A stretch of DNA of 64,000 nt, taken from assembly GCF_001661265.1 (NCBI RefSeq), contig NW_017567022.1, forward strand, positions 62,001-126,000. Reading direction: 5' to 3'. Below are positions 34,801 through 46,738 of this stretch, in pieces (the stretch's first letter is position 1; every line of letters starts with the position of its first letter). The notes under the pieces were generated by a model. That model did no database searches. It was not told where the DNA came from and saw only the letters and a list, made by a program, of their open reading frames with translations. A program made the position numbers and the translations under genes. The stretch is from Saitoella complicata NRRL Y-17804. Lineage: Eukaryota > Ascomycota > Saitoellomycetes > Saitoellales > Saitoellaceae.

Positions 34801-35961
34801 ACGTTCAACGGAGGAGAAGGAGGCGGACGTGAGAGTATCTTGGTGAAGGGGAGTAGGGTTGATCAAGCGGTGAATGAGGCAAAGGCCAATGGGACGTATT
34901 CGTCGTCGCAGAACCCACCCAGGGGCCAGCAGAGTATCACGTGCGCAACTACCTTTATTGCTCCGGGTGGTGTGAAGCTGTTGGCGTTGGGTACCACGAG
35001 TGGGGTTTGGCTCGGTGACCTAGCCAAGTCCGGGAAGACAGTGAGTAATTGGCGGCAATGTCTGTCAGTCCCTGCTTCGGTGTGTCAAATGGCTGCACTT
35101 GAGGAGTTTGAGTCCTTTATTGTATTGCATAAGAATACTGGGGCGGCAAGTTCGCTGCTTGCGTACAAAATCGAGGAATTTATCGCACCGCTGTCGGGTA
35201 TCTCGAAGGTGGGACAGAAGTTGAGTACGTCGTCGAATGACATTGGGTTCTTTCACGTTACGTTAATGAAGGATCGTACCCTGGTCATTTACAAGAAACG
35301 CAAGGGTATCGAGTCGACTTTCAAGATGATGGAGCCCGTTGTGAGTCGGGCGGAGACGAAGAAGAAGCACTGGTATGGCAAGAACAAGAATATGCCAGAG
35401 ACTTTTCGAGTGTTCGATGAATTTTACGTGCCGTCGGATTGTTTCGGCATTCATTGTTTCCAGAAGGTGATCAGCATTCGGTGTCCCAAAGGTTTCGAAT
35501 TGCTGGGTTTAGAGACAATGCATTCGGTTCAGTCTCTTCCAACCAAGGAGACTCTTAAAGATGAACAGAAGTCCATCATCGACGGCAAGCCCCTTGGAAT
35601 GTTCAAGCAGGACGACGGCTTTGTTCTGACGTACGAGAAAGGAGCCGTTTACATTGACAAGTACGGGGGCATCGCCCAAGGGCGGCCGTACTTCAGATGG
35701 GCCGGTCGCCCCAACAGTGTCACCATGCACGGCACCTACATCATCGCCTTCGCCAGCGACTTCGTGGAGATCAGAAATGCGGAGGATGGACTCCTCCGTC
35801 AAATCATTCAAGGCCGGAACATCAAATGGCTACAAGAAGAGACTGGGAACGAAAAGGAAAATGTGATGTTTGTTATGGAAGATCCTGAGTTGCGGGGGTA
35901 CCAGGTTGTGGTGCAGTTGGATCTGGTGAGGGGAAACAAGTCTTGCGATACGGAAATCTAA
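31864..35961 (+). CDS. Rho1 guanine nucleotide exchange factor (Rom2/Rgf type), copy 1
   Basis: Exon 1, 31864-31893 (only MSQRPLPPPP), joins in phase to exon 2, 31960-35961, giving 1343 residues. A Pro/Tyr/Gln-rich N-terminus of about 320 residues leads to a DEP-like segment (330-415) and a Cys-motif block, CYSPGC..CYSPRC (about 434-460). The DH exchange domain (about 497-690) starts at KRQNLIHELISFQVDYVANLKNI and includes WLLNPVQHIMRFGLLLQDIL. A PH domain (about 739-933) and a CNH/citron domain (about 1000-1320) complete it. Rom2 and Rgf proteins load Rho1 with GTP to drive glucan synthesis and the cell-integrity pathway at the plasma membrane. The DEP region is less typical than in copy 2. 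Confidence 0.9.
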
Positions 35962-36551
35962 ATATTGGGGGAACGGGTTGGTATCTTTTAGGATTCGAAG
36001 CATAGGGTAATGGTTTGGGTTTGGTACGAGTATTTCTAGCATTTTTCCAGGTAGCAGAAGGAAAACATTACACTGCCCAGCGTCGCCGCCAATGATGAGG
36101 ATCGTGAAGGCCGCCGCACCGAGCATCGGAGCACCTCTCCCTTGAATAGAGACCTCAGAGAACGCTTTCGAATCAAAGTAGATCGCTCTCAACATTACTA
36201 CACATCGACCTTTCTCCCAACATTGCTGACTTAAGGTTTGTACGCCATAATGCAAGTGCCAGCGACCTGCAGCTGCCCAAAATCAGAGGCTTACACCAAC
36301 GACCAGCCAGGATTCACGAGAAGGTGAAGCTCTGTTGTTTATTCTCCATTCATTATCGGCCGTCAACAAGGGCTTGAATATTCCGTACTGCCCTTCTGCT
36401 GCCTGCAACCCGTCTTTTGAGCGGTGGTGTGGTCGCGGCCGTCAACAAGACATCAACAGACGCTCAACACGACCGCGTCGGCGACATCAGCGTCGTGCTT
36501 CCTGTACGGATTGTGGTCTATTAAAGTGCTAGGAGCTAAGAGGAAGTGTTC
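35962..36551. other. Intergenic between the two Rho1 GEF genes
   Basis: 590 bases between tandem genes of the same orientation. It holds the 3'-UTR of copy 1 and the promoter of copy 2. A CATCAACA-rich leader precedes 36552. No gene. Confidence 0.5.
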
Positions 36552-39500
36552 ATGACGGACCCTTACGCGGCACGGCGAGTCGATGCGCCAAGCTCGCAAC
36601 GAGAAGCAGCATTCTCAGATATCTTCGGCGCTCGACGAGCCGCTGCGCCCGCTCTGTCAGTACAAACTCAACATCAACAGTCGCAGTCGGCATACCAACC
36701 CGCATACAACGGGGGTCATGACTACGTGCAATCACCTCAAACGCACTCCCTACCACCAACACCTACGTACCCCGCTTACAACCCTGCCCCACAACCGTAT
36801 GTGCAAGAACGACCTCATACGGGCTTACCTGCCAATCCGCGGTTGCCAAGGCCTGATCCATATTCCGCGGTTTCGTATGAGCAGCATTTTCATGAGGAGC
36901 AGCAGCACGGATTACAACCACAAATGCCGAGACGAGAGGTCCCTGTGCCGAAGCCGTCACCGCAGATGCGAGGGGGTGAGTATGGCCATGGGAGATCGCC
37001 AGTACCCACTATTCCATATCGACGGCCTGTACCGACCCATGCGCAGACGTCCCCAGCACTAAACTCTGATCCATATCGGACGCGGTCACTGCAGAGCGGG
37101 ATGAACTACCAGCATCCCCAGCAAATGCCTCAACACCAACACCAGCATGTTTCTCAGCATCCATTCCGCCCCGTCGTTCAGGTCCCACCGAAAGGGCAGG
37201 GCGCTCAGGGTGATTACTTTGATCAGCGACCACAGGGGCGGGGAGGTCTTGCTGCGACCGCACAGGGTAGGATAGTGCCGGGTCGTGCACCTGCGCTTGG
37301 ATATCCACAGGAATCTGGTCGTGCTGCGACGATGACTGCGCGGGTACCTGTACCACCCTCGATGCAGGGATTGACGTTGACGGATAGTCCACCGATTGTG
37401 GAGAGTCCCGAAGAAGTCGCGCCTCGATATCCGTCGACGAAACAGAAAGAGGGCAAGATCAAGGACGATGTGACGCAACGGAAGGTTTCTGTACAAAGTT
37501 TACCACCACAGTTGGGATCACCGAATATGCCTGGATCGAATGCTGATCGAAGTTTGTCTTTTTCGGGAACGACTCAGAGTACTTTGCTTGGGTCTGAGCG
37601 CCGGTCTTCGGTGTCAGGCAGTACGAATACGGTGAAAGGCTCGTATAACGCCTCGAACGCTATTCTTACTACGTCGCGAAGAACACCGTTGGTGTATCCT
37701 GCTCTTCTAAGTCGTGTGGCTGAGGTCTTCCGGACGCGTACGCCGCTTGCACCGAAGACGAAGGATGGGCTTACCTACCAGGACGCGTTTCTGGGATGTG
37801 AGGCCGTCGACGTGATCGCGTACATTATCCGTACAACGGATCGTAACTTGGCACTTTTGTTGGGCAGGGCACTGGATGCGCAGAGATTCTTGCATGACGT
37901 TACCTACACGCACAGGTTGAGGGATTCCCCGAACGAGGTTTACCGATTCCGTGATCGGTTAGCGAAGATGGTGCCTGAGGCTGATGGGAGGGGACATCCG
38001 AAGCGAGGAGACACGATGGATTCGTTGGAGGGGGTCATGGTTCCTCCAAGTCCGGCGATTGGGGCGCCCGTTGAAAAGGACGAGGGCGCAGATTTGCCGA
38101 ATGGTGTGTTTACTTTGTTGACGGAGTGTTATTCGCCGACTTGTACGCGTGATCGGTTATGTTACTCCATTGCCTGTCCACGCCGTTTAGAGCAACAGGC
38201 ACGACTCAATATGAAGCCACAGCCTGTGCTGAGGAGGACTGAGAGTCAGGGAAGTTTGGGCGGTGATAAAGATGACCAGGAACAGAAATTGTGGATTCAT
38301 AGTGTGAGCAAAGAGGTTGCGGATAGTGTTGATGATCGGGAGAAGAAGAGGCAGGAGGTTATCTGTGAGTGTATTTACACCGAGAGGGATTTTGTTAAGG
38401 ACCTGGAGTATTTGAGAGATGTAAGTACCAAACCTTGTGGACGACATGCTGTTGTGGGGGTGATGCTGACTTTGATGAACAGTTCTGGATGAAGCCATTG
38501 AGGACGATGAACGTTATACCCGAACATCGACGCGACAAGATTATTCGAACTGTATTCTCCAATGCGCTGGAGATCCATGCCGTGAATTCGCGACTCGCGG
38601 ATGCACTTACGCGGAGACAGAATCAGAAACCTGTCGTACACAGTATCGGAGATATCTTCCTCGAATGGATCCCGCATTTCGATCCGTTTATCCGGTATGG
38701 AGCGAACCAGTTGTACGGAAAATACGAATTTGAGAAAGAGAAGAGTTCGAATCCGTATTTTATGAAGTTTGTGGATGATACGGAACGACTGAAGGAATCG
38801 AGGAAGTTGGAGTTGAATGGGTACTTGACGAAACCTACAACGAGGTTGGCGAGGTATCCGCTGTTGCTCGAGGCTGTGTTGAAGTATACTGCGGATGATA
38901 ACCCGGATAAGAAGGATCTGCCAAAGGCGATCGAGATGGTGAGGACGTTCTTGTCTAGGGTTAACCAGGAGAGTGGAAAGAGTGAGAACAGGTTCAACTT
39001 GATGCAACTGAACACACAGCTGGTCTTCAAGCCCGGTGAGCAGTTCGATCTCAAGTTGACGGATGAGCATCGGCAGATGATCTTCAAGGGTGCACTCAAG
39101 AAGAGGAATGTTGGTGCTACGAATACGGATTCGAGCAGTGATATTCAGCTTTTCTTGTTTGATCATTCGTTGTTGATGGTTAAGTTTAAGGTTGTGTCCA
39201 AGCGGGAGCATTACAAGGTTCATCGGAAGCCTATTCCGTTGGAGTTGTTGGTGTTGACGCAGTACGAGGATCCCACTTCGAATTCGCGGACGCTGTCGAA
39301 GAGACCGTCGTCATCGCTTCTGCCGGGTGCTTCGGTTAAGACGTCATCTTCGTCCCTTAACCTCCTTCCTGGAGCAAGCAAGGACTCGAGCAATAAGGGC
39401 TACCCGCTTACGTTTACTCATCTTGGTCGCCGCGGATACAACATCACCTTGTACGCCACGACATTTGTGAGTCGAAGGAAGTGGATTGAGCATATTGAGG

Positions 39501-40591
39501 CCCAGCAGAAGGTGATCAAGGAGAAGAGTCACGTGTTCATCAAGGGTGTCGTTTCCGAAGGTTACTTCATGGGCAGCAACAGAGTCAACTGTGCGGTTCC
39601 CTACGAGGGCGGCAACAAGCTTGTCTATGGTACGGACAATGGTATCTATATCTCTGACCGGATCGCTGGTGTTGCTGGTGAAGAACCTATGTCTGCTCCA
39701 CCTGTGCGTGTCTTGCCTGCCAGCAATGTGCAACAGATTGAAGTACTGGAAGATTACGGTCTTCTACTTGTGTTGGCGGATAAGGTGCTGTACTCTTACG
39801 CTTTGGAGTCTTTGGATCCTAACGATACGACTCTGGCGAACAAGAGGCCGAAGAAGGTTGCTGGACATACCCAGTTCTTCCGTGCAGGTGTTTGCTTGGG
39901 CCGAGTTTTGGTTTGCGTCGTCAAGTCGAACTCCCTTTCGTCGACGATTAAGGTGTTCGAACCTGTTGCACAAGCGCCGGCAGGGAAGAAGACTCCTGCG
40001 TTCAAGAAGTTGTTGCAGAACAACACTGAAACGCTGAAGATGTTCAAGGAACTTGCTATCCCCAGTGAATCCAGTTCCGTCAGCTTCTTGAAGAGCAAGC
40101 TCTGTGTTGGCTGCGCGAAAGGTTTCGAAGTCGTCTCCCTCGAGAACCTCGAAACGCAATCTCTCCTCGATCCCGCCGATACCAGTCTCGACTTCGTCAA
40201 TAAGAGGGAAAACATCAAGCCCATCGCAATCTACCGCATGAACGGAGAGTTCTTGTTGTGTTACGACGAGTTTGCGTTCTTCGTTAACCGCAACGGATGG
40301 CGTGCTCGTCCTGAATGGATCATCAACTGGGAAGGCATGCCGCGGTCAACGTCATTCTACTATCCCTACATCCTCGGCTTCGACCCTAACCTTATTGAAA
40401 TCTATAACATCGAGACCGGTGCGTTGGTACAGGTCGTTCCCGGTGTGAACATCCGGAAGTTGAGGGATAACGAGGGATTGAGTGGTGAGATCCTCTTTGC
40501 GTGCGATGGACGGAATGGTGGTGATCGCGTCGTCGGCCTCAGGCTCGACAAAGAAAAAGTGCAGATGAGGGAGCATGTGAGGACCAACTAA
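36552..40591 (+). CDS. rom2: Rho1 guanine nucleotide exchange factor (Rom2/Rgf type), copy 2
   Basis: Exons 36552-38420 and 38483-40591 join in phase across a 62-base intron (GTAAGT..TGCTGAC..AACAG) that falls inside the DH domain, giving 1325 residues. An N-terminal Gln/Pro-rich region leads to a canonical DEP domain (about 379-470; ALLSRVAEVFRTRTPL..YQDAFLGCEAVDVI). Cys motifs CYSPTC and CYSIACPRRLEQQ follow (about 523-545). The DH domain is about 600-782 (RQEVICECIYTERDFVKDLEYL; LNGYLTKPTTRLARYPLLLEAVLKYT in two parts). PH is about 822-965 and CNH about 985-1315. This is the full Rom2/Rgf architecture. It sits directly downstream of copy 1. Confidence 0.93.
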
Positions 40592-41318
40592 GTTGCTGGT
40601 TGTTGAGCTTTGCTTGTGAAGGGTTGTTCTTGTCATTTTTGGTGTCTCGGCTGTGGGTATGTGTTCTTGTTTCGAATATCGCACGGTTAACTTTAATCTG
40701 GGTTGCGTGGTCTTTGCTATTTACATTAGAAGGAAGCATTTGGCGAATGGGAGAGGCTTAGTTATACGTAGTACTAGTTGGGTTGCCTTTACTGGGTCAT
40801 CAACTGAAAGAAATACTTTGTTATGATTGATCTGAGCCATCCGTTACATCTCGGTCGAGTCTGTCCCATATCTGCTTGGTAAGGAGGGCAATTCGTCGTT
40901 GTTGGAGTGTGAGAATGAAGCGCTCGATCTGCTACTAGTGTGCGAGGTCTGGTGCGTCGGATCAGATGAACTCCTGTGGCTCCGGTCCGGAGCGGAAAAG
41001 CCCCCGCGAACTGATGATTGAACCGAATAGGTGAATGAGTGTTGTCTTTGTATTACGTTTGAAGTGAAACTCAGATCTGGGGATGATTCATTGATGTTGT
41101 ATTCAGTGTAATTTGTATCTAAGTAGTAAGCGTGAGCTATGTTCCTCAGCGAACATAGAATCGAGAGCCGTGATATCGATTCGCAAGCGTGCTGTCCCAT
41201 ATCATACAGTCGAAGTCAACTCTTCCCTGTGTTTCCAATTTCACAAGGCAGTTTATTACCCAACCCCCCCCCTTATGCACACTCTCTTGCCTTCTCATGC
41301 TGCATGTCCAAGCCCAGT
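40592..41318. other. Intergenic, convergent
   Basis: Between the second Rho1 GEF gene (+) and the t6A dehydratase gene (-). A Ser-rich open frame of 118 codons on the minus strand (40,844-41,200, MGQHACESIS..) could be a small protein or an unrelated open stretch. Support is weak. Confidence 0.35.
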
Positions 41319-42761
41319 TTATCTCCATTGGCTGTAGTACTTCTCCTCCCCAAAACACTTCTCAACCCTCTCGACCACCTCCCTCCCCCAAACCTCCTCC
41401 ACACTCTTTCCACCCTTAAGAACCTCCTTCTCATGCTTCTCCGCCTCACTCTTCACCATACAAACCGTGTTCTGTAACCCAACTTCATTCTCCATCGACC
41501 ATCTGCAGAGGACGATGCGGGTCGAGTGGTGTGGCGGAATAATCGATTTCCCACGGAAGATCTCCTCAATGAGGTATCCCGCGTCCGCGTTCGAGACGGG
41601 GATATGCGGCGTTGTGGTTTTTGTGATACGCGCATGTTGTTCCGCTAGCCAGTTCTTTGCGGTGTCGTAGGTTCGGAGACGGTCCCGACCGATGATGGGG
41701 TCGGTAGGGTATCCGGCAATAGAGGTCATAACGCATGTCGCCATAGCCAACCCGAACATTCCTGGCATGGTACCAAGTACTGGAAGGATACGCACGCGGA
41801 AATTCTCCATGGCACTCAACTCTCCGACCTTGCCCTTCTCGTACTCCTCGCGAGGAAGGTCGAGGAGCTTGGCTTTTCTGGGATCGGGTTTCTCGGTGGA
41901 GAAAACCACGGTAACCCCCGTCGTAATGCCGAGTTGTCGAAGACGGCGGCGCGTGGTGCGGGAGAGTGGGTCTTCCAATGTCTGAGAAATATCCGCGACG
42001 GAGAGTCTTGAGGGATCGGATTTGAGTGCGGAACCCATAGAGGAGATCAGGGGGATGGAATTGGAGTGGCAGTGGTGGATGAGTGCGATCTTGGTGTCGA
42101 TGTTGTCGATGCAGTCCAAGACGTAGGTGGGCTTGTCGTCGGAGGAGGAAGGGAAGGAGAGGAGGGAGGACTGGGATTCGGCGGTGAACATCTCAACAAG
42201 GGCTTCAATCTCCGCCCACGGCGCGATCTTCTTGAGATAATTCTTGACCGCTAGGACCTTCGGAGTCCCTACATCCTCCAGAGTTGCAGTCGCGTGTCGG
42301 TTGAGGGAGGAGAGCGTGACTTGGTCGAAATCGATCAGACGGACATGCGAGGCACCGGAGCGGACGAGCATCGTTGCGGCCCATGATCCGACACCGCCGA
42401 GGCCGACGATGATGATCCGTGCATCGCGAAGTTTGGAGAGACCTTCTTTGCCGAGGAAGGCGAGGTTACGGGATAATTGCTCTTCGATGAGGGATTCTGG
42501 GTATGCCCTGTGCAATTGATTAGCCAAATGTCACCAAAAACACGGGATGAATGCATACTCTGGCACAGACTTGTGACGGATTGGAGCAGCCTCAGGAATC
42601 GACTCCTTCAGCTTCCGTGTTCTGACCCGTCGGCGTGTCTCCTGGTAACCCAAGATGGTACCGGCGGTGACTGCGGACGCCGCGACGGCTGTCAACGCTG
42701 CCCGGCCATTTGGCGAGGACACGAACGCCGTAAAGGAGTCAATGGAGTCTTGTAAAATCAT
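41319..42761 (-). CDS. tcd1: tRNA threonylcarbamoyladenosine dehydratase (TcdA/Tcd1-like E1 protein)
   Basis: Exons 42761-42559 and 42507-41319 join in phase across a 51-base intron (GTATGC..GCTAATC..GCACAG), giving 463 residues. An N-terminal hydrophobic helix (GRAALTAVAASAVTAGTILGYQ) fits the mitochondrial outer-membrane anchor of yeast Tcd1/Tcd2. The E1-like fold shows the nucleotide-binding loop GLGGVGSW, RLIDFDQVTLSSLNRHA, and the acid in YVLDCIDNIDTK. The protein adenylates t6A37 on ANN-reading tRNAs to form cyclic t6A. Length and order fit the yeast proteins (about 430-450 residues). It diverges from the AVT gene with a 273-base gap. Confidence 0.9.
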
Positions 42762-43034
42762 TTTCAAGGTTCGAAGTTTTTTGAGAAAATCGAAGCTCAG
42801 GAGTACCGAGATGACCGAAGATGCCGGCCACAGCAGGGGTTGCAGACGGCAGCCCCAGAGATAACCGCCAAACCTTAAATTCCCCCATTCATCAACAACC
42901 CAAACGAAGGGTTCTCTTGCTCCCTTGGCAGCTGCAACGCGATTCTGGCTCCTACACCCCTCCCTCGCCTCGCCGTAGTCGATACCGACTCCTCCGACAT
43001 CGCTCTCCAAGTCCTGCCAAGCACCCGACCATCC

Positions 43035-44594
43035 ATGCCTTCCACGGCAGCCTCGTACCAATCTATCCCGACTGCGCGACCGACGACGCCGAGATTAGAT
43101 GGAGAAGCACAGTTTCTGAGTGATGCTTTCGCCTCTGTCCCACCATCGCGGACACCCTCCCGCGCATCATCGTTTACGTCGGCAACACGACTCCGCACAT
43201 CGGCTTCGCGGAGGAAGGTGGGACACAAGGAGGGTACGGCGTCGATATGGTCCTCTTTTATCAACCTAGCAAACACGATCTTGGGAGCGGGGATCTTGGC
43301 CATGCCTCACGCACTCTCATCAACTGGACTCGCACTCGGATGTTGCGCAATTGTCTTCGCGGGTTGCACCAGCTCACTCGGGCTCTACCTCCTCTCACGC
43401 TGCGCAACGCGTCTGGAACCCGGTCACGCATCGTTCTTCGCCCTCGCGAAGCGCACATACCCTAGTGCGGCACCAATCTTCGACACAGCCATTGCGATCA
43501 AATGTTTTGGCGTGGCGGTGAGTTATATGATCATCATAGGTGACCTAATGCCACAAGTCATCGCATCAATTATCTTCACGCCCTCTCCCTTTCTGCTGGA
43601 ACGCGGATTCTGGATCAGTGCGTCGCTGCTGGTGATTATCCCCGTCTCCTTTTTGCGACGTCTGGATTCACTAAAATACACCTCCATCATCGCACTCTTC
43701 GCCGTGGCGTACCTCGTCCTCACCGTCGTATACCACTACATCCGCGGGGACACTCTAGAGCAGCGTGGTCCCATCAAATACTGGGAATGGTCTGGACCCC
43801 GCGCATTGTTGTCCGCCCTTCCGGTGTTCGTGTTCGCAAACACCTGCCACCAAAACATCTTCTCCATTATCAATGAACTCGCCCTTCCCACCCAACGGCG
43901 AGTTAACACCACCATCGCTCTATCAATCGGCACCTCAACCTCGCTGTACCTCCTTGTTGGCATCACCGGTTATCTTAGCTACGGCGATAACGTCGCAGGC
44001 AATATCATCTCCATGTATTCCGGCGGCCTCGGACTAACCCTCGGCCGTTTGGCTATCGTCATGTTGTTTCTCTTCTCCTACGCACTACAAGCACATCCAT
44101 GCCGTGCTTCACTGGATAAAGTCATCACGTCCCTCCGCTCTCCTCCGTCTTCTGTCATGGAATCACCACGCTCGGTACGGAGCATGACGGTTACTACACA
44201 GATGTCAGACGCGAGGTTCAGTGGGTTAACGGCTGGTATCGTCATCTGCTCTTACGTCGTCGCGATGCTCGTGACGAGCTTGGAAAGGGTGCTGGCCTAT
44301 GTCGGAGCAACCGGCTCCACCACCATCTCCTTTATCTTGCCCGGGTTGTTCTACTGGGCCATATCCCGCAAATCCGGCCACGCTCTCGTCAAACAAGACG
44401 ACCCCCAATCCTCCTCTGACTCGGATTTGGATAGTGGGGAAGATGAGGACGAAGACGATGTCGTGAAGAAGAGAAAGACCAAGAAAGGTGTCTGGATGAG
44501 ACGCATTGCGTTAAGTTTGGCCAGTTATGGGGTTGTTGTTATGGGCGTTTGTTTGTGTACACTTTGGGCTGGGGTTGGGAGTGGTAGTCATTAA
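43035..44594 (+). CDS. Vacuolar amino-acid transporter, AVT family
   Basis: 519 residues, no intron. A Ser/Thr-rich cytosolic N-terminus of about 68 residues precedes a multi-span core. The first span shows WSSFINLANTILGAGILAMPHAL, the signature of the amino acid/auxin permease (AAAP) family. It fits the Avt5/6/7 branch with about 10-11 spans. Other marks are VFVFANTCHQNIFSIINEL and a loop TQRRVNTTIALSIGTS. A charged acidic-basic segment (SSSDSDLDSGEDEDEDD) lies between the last two spans. Such proteins move neutral or acidic amino acids across the vacuole membrane. Direction and substrate are not readable. The first 120 bases of its leader overlap the common promoter with the dehydratase gene. 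Confidence 0.88.
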   Translation: MPSTAASYQSIPTARPTTPRLDGEAQFLSDAFASVPPSRTPSRASSFTSATRLRTSASRRKVGHKEGTASIWSSFINLANTILGAGILAMPHALSSTGLALGCCAIVFAGCTSSLGLYLLSRCATRLEPGHASFFALAKRTYPSAAPIFDTAIAIKCFGVAVSYMIIIGDLMPQVIASIIFTPSPFLLERGFWISASLLVIIPVSFLRRLDSLKYTSIIALFAVAYLVLTVVYHYIRGDTLEQRGPIKYWEWSGPRALLSALPVFVFANTCHQNIFSIINELALPTQRRVNTTIALSIGTSTSLYLLVGITGYLSYGDNVAGNIISMYSGGLGLTLGRLAIVMLFLFSYALQAHPCRASLDKVITSLRSPPSSVMESPRSVRSMTVTTQMSDARFSGLTAGIVICSYVVAMLVTSLERVLAYVGATGSTTISFILPGLFYWAISRKSGHALVKQDDPQSSSDSDLDSGEDEDEDDVVKKRKTKKGVWMRRIALSLASYGVVVMGVCLCTLWAGVGSGSH

Positions 44595-45146
44595 GGCGTT
44601 GCATGGTTCCCTTCGCTGTTCCCCTCCTTCACAATGGCAATTACAACTACATGGCGACAGTTATACACGTCAATTGATTGAAGCGGTGTCCAATCTTCCC
44701 ACGGTCACCGACATCGTCTTACTATACTTATACAGCCTACTCACTCGCAACATGAAAACAATTCGCGTTCAATTATCCTCTCTCAGACGGCTGTACTCCA
44801 GAGCATGGGTGCCCTCGATCGACCCCTACATCCCCCCACCTCACCTCGCATCGGCTCCCCTGACCATATCGAGGTCTGAGCGCTGCGTAAGAGTACAGCC
44901 AACTAAGAAGCTCGCCAAGACTCCTCGACGTCGAGCATCAACGAACCCAATTTAACATCTAATTAGCTCTTATAAACAGGAGGGATTGCCATTGTTTGAG
45001 TGAGAACGTTGGTTCTTTTTTCATTGGATACTGCTCGCTGGATCGAGTGATATCAACTACGCCGACACCGACATTTGACGCATTTAGTTCGTTTCCTCGG
45101 GCCGATTTGACGTTGAAGTGCATTCATTGAGAAAAGTCTGAAGAAG
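44595..45146. other. Intergenic
   Basis: No gene. The tail of the AVT gene and the leader of the mannosyltransferase gene lie here. I see no TATA box of note. Confidence 0.45.
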
Positions 45147-46259
45147 ATGCCACCACAACGCCGAATCATTGTGTTCATCGCCGCCCTTCTGACCCTCGTC
45201 TTCTTCTTCTGGCCTACCCACGGGCCACGACCAACAATCCACAATCCCCCTCAATCCTCGCAGGCGAAAGGCGACGTACAACAACAGGATGAATCATATC
45301 TCGGCTCCACGAAGGCTGGGATTGCGGCGAATCCCGATTCTGCATCTTCTGCGGATACGCGGACATTTACCTATCCATCATATTTGAGAAGTGGGGAGCC
45401 ACTGAGAACAGCAATCGCAGCTGAATTCAAATACGACCCAAACGCGAAATGGCCAAGATATATATGGCAGACGTGGAAAGTTTCACCCTCCTCCGGCGAG
45501 TTCCCGGAGCGGTTCAGATACCCAGAAGCAACCTGGACCGAAAAACACCGGTATTGGGTGCATGAGGTCATCACAGATGCTGAAGCCCCACTGTTGTTGG
45601 AACATCTTTATAAGGGGTTACCAATGGTGTTGGAGGCGTATTGGGCTATGCCGCATCCAATCCTAAAGGCGGACTTCTTTAGGTATCTAATTTTGTTGGC
45701 ACGCGGCGGTGTATACAGCGACATCGACACCGAAGCCCTCCAACCCGCCGAATCCTGGCTCACAGAAGAGTTGGATAAGGGCGTAGGACTCGTAGTTGGA
45801 ATCGAGGCGGATCCGGATCGGGAGGATTGGGCGGAGTGGTATTCGCGCCGCATCCAGTTTTGTCAGTGGACGATTATGGGGAAACGTGGACATCCCGTCT
45901 TAGGAGAGATCGTGGCGCGGATTACGGAGAAGACACTCAAGCTGAAAGCACAGGGTCAGGATGCGCTGGTCAAAGAGTGGAAAAACAGTGTCGTGGAGTG
46001 GACCGGCCCAGCAGCCTGGACTGACGCAGTCTTCGACCACCTCGACCCAGCCCTCCCTCCCTCCGAAGCGTGGAAACCCTTCGCGGCCCTGCCCGATAGG
46101 AAAAAGGTTGGAGACGTGGTTGTGTTGCCGATTACTGCGTTTTCGCCGGGAATGGGACATATGGGGAGTAAGGATGTGGGGGATGCGATGGCGATGGTCA
46201 AGCATGAATTTGAGGGGAGTTGGAAGCCGGAGGAGGAGAGGATGAAGGAGGGGGAATGA
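45147..46259 (+). CDS. och1: Och1-like alpha-1,6-mannosyltransferase (GT32)
   Basis: 370 residues, no intron. A type II signal-anchor (IIVFIAALLTLVFFFWP, residues 7-23) is followed by a stem. The GT32 catalytic domain opens with IPRYIWQTWK-like sequence (KWPRYIWQTWKVSP). It contains PILKADFFRYLILLARGGVYSDIDTEALQP in consecutive segments; the DxD motif (SDIDTE) binds metal and GDP-mannose. FCQWTIMGKRGHPVL and the C-terminal MGSKDVGDAMAMVKHEF are also typical of the family. Och1 adds the first outer-chain mannose to N-glycans in the cis-Golgi. Paralogues of the Hoc1 type cannot be told apart here. Confidence 0.88.
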   Translation: MPPQRRIIVFIAALLTLVFFFWPTHGPRPTIHNPPQSSQAKGDVQQQDESYLGSTKAGIAANPDSASSADTRTFTYPSYLRSGEPLRTAIAAEFKYDPNAKWPRYIWQTWKVSPSSGEFPERFRYPEATWTEKHRYWVHEVITDAEAPLLLEHLYKGLPMVLEAYWAMPHPILKADFFRYLILLARGGVYSDIDTEALQPAESWLTEELDKGVGLVVGIEADPDREDWAEWYSRRIQFCQWTIMGKRGHPVLGEIVARITEKTLKLKAQGQDALVKEWKNSVVEWTGPAAWTDAVFDHLDPALPPSEAWKPFAALPDRKKVGDVVVLPITAFSPGMGHMGSKDVGDAMAMVKHEFEGSWKPEEERMKEGE

Positions 46260-46738
46260 TGGCCCGAAACCTATAGGTTGTGGTCCATCTGCGAGCGACC
46301 AGTACGCTGGACGCGGCAAGTGCGTATGTGTGGAGGGGAGAGGGAGAGGGAATAGCAAGGGCTACACGCAAGAGATTAAGCGGAACAATGATTCAGTCAA
46401 GAGTGACGAAAAGGAGTATCTATCCAGTCAACGGAGAGCTTGAGCGGCGGGAAGGGCATGAAAGGGCAGCGAGTGTCGTATACGATAGACTTGACATCGA
46501 GCAGAAAGCTTGGCAGACACACAAATGCAAAATGCCAACACCTTTGACTTCAAATTCTGGAAAACGTCCTTGTTAATTGCCCAATACATTCCTGCACAAT
46601 CCCGTTCTCACCGCGGCTGTCATAGGCGCACAACCTAAACACGTAGCGTAGTGCGACTCGACACCTGAAATCGCGAAAGTCAGACCAACAGAACAACACT
46701 CCATTGCAATTGCAACCGTCAGACCCAGAGTCAGATAG
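46260..46738. other. Intergenic
   Basis: No gene. Carries the promoter of the ceramide synthase gene. Confidence 0.45.
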
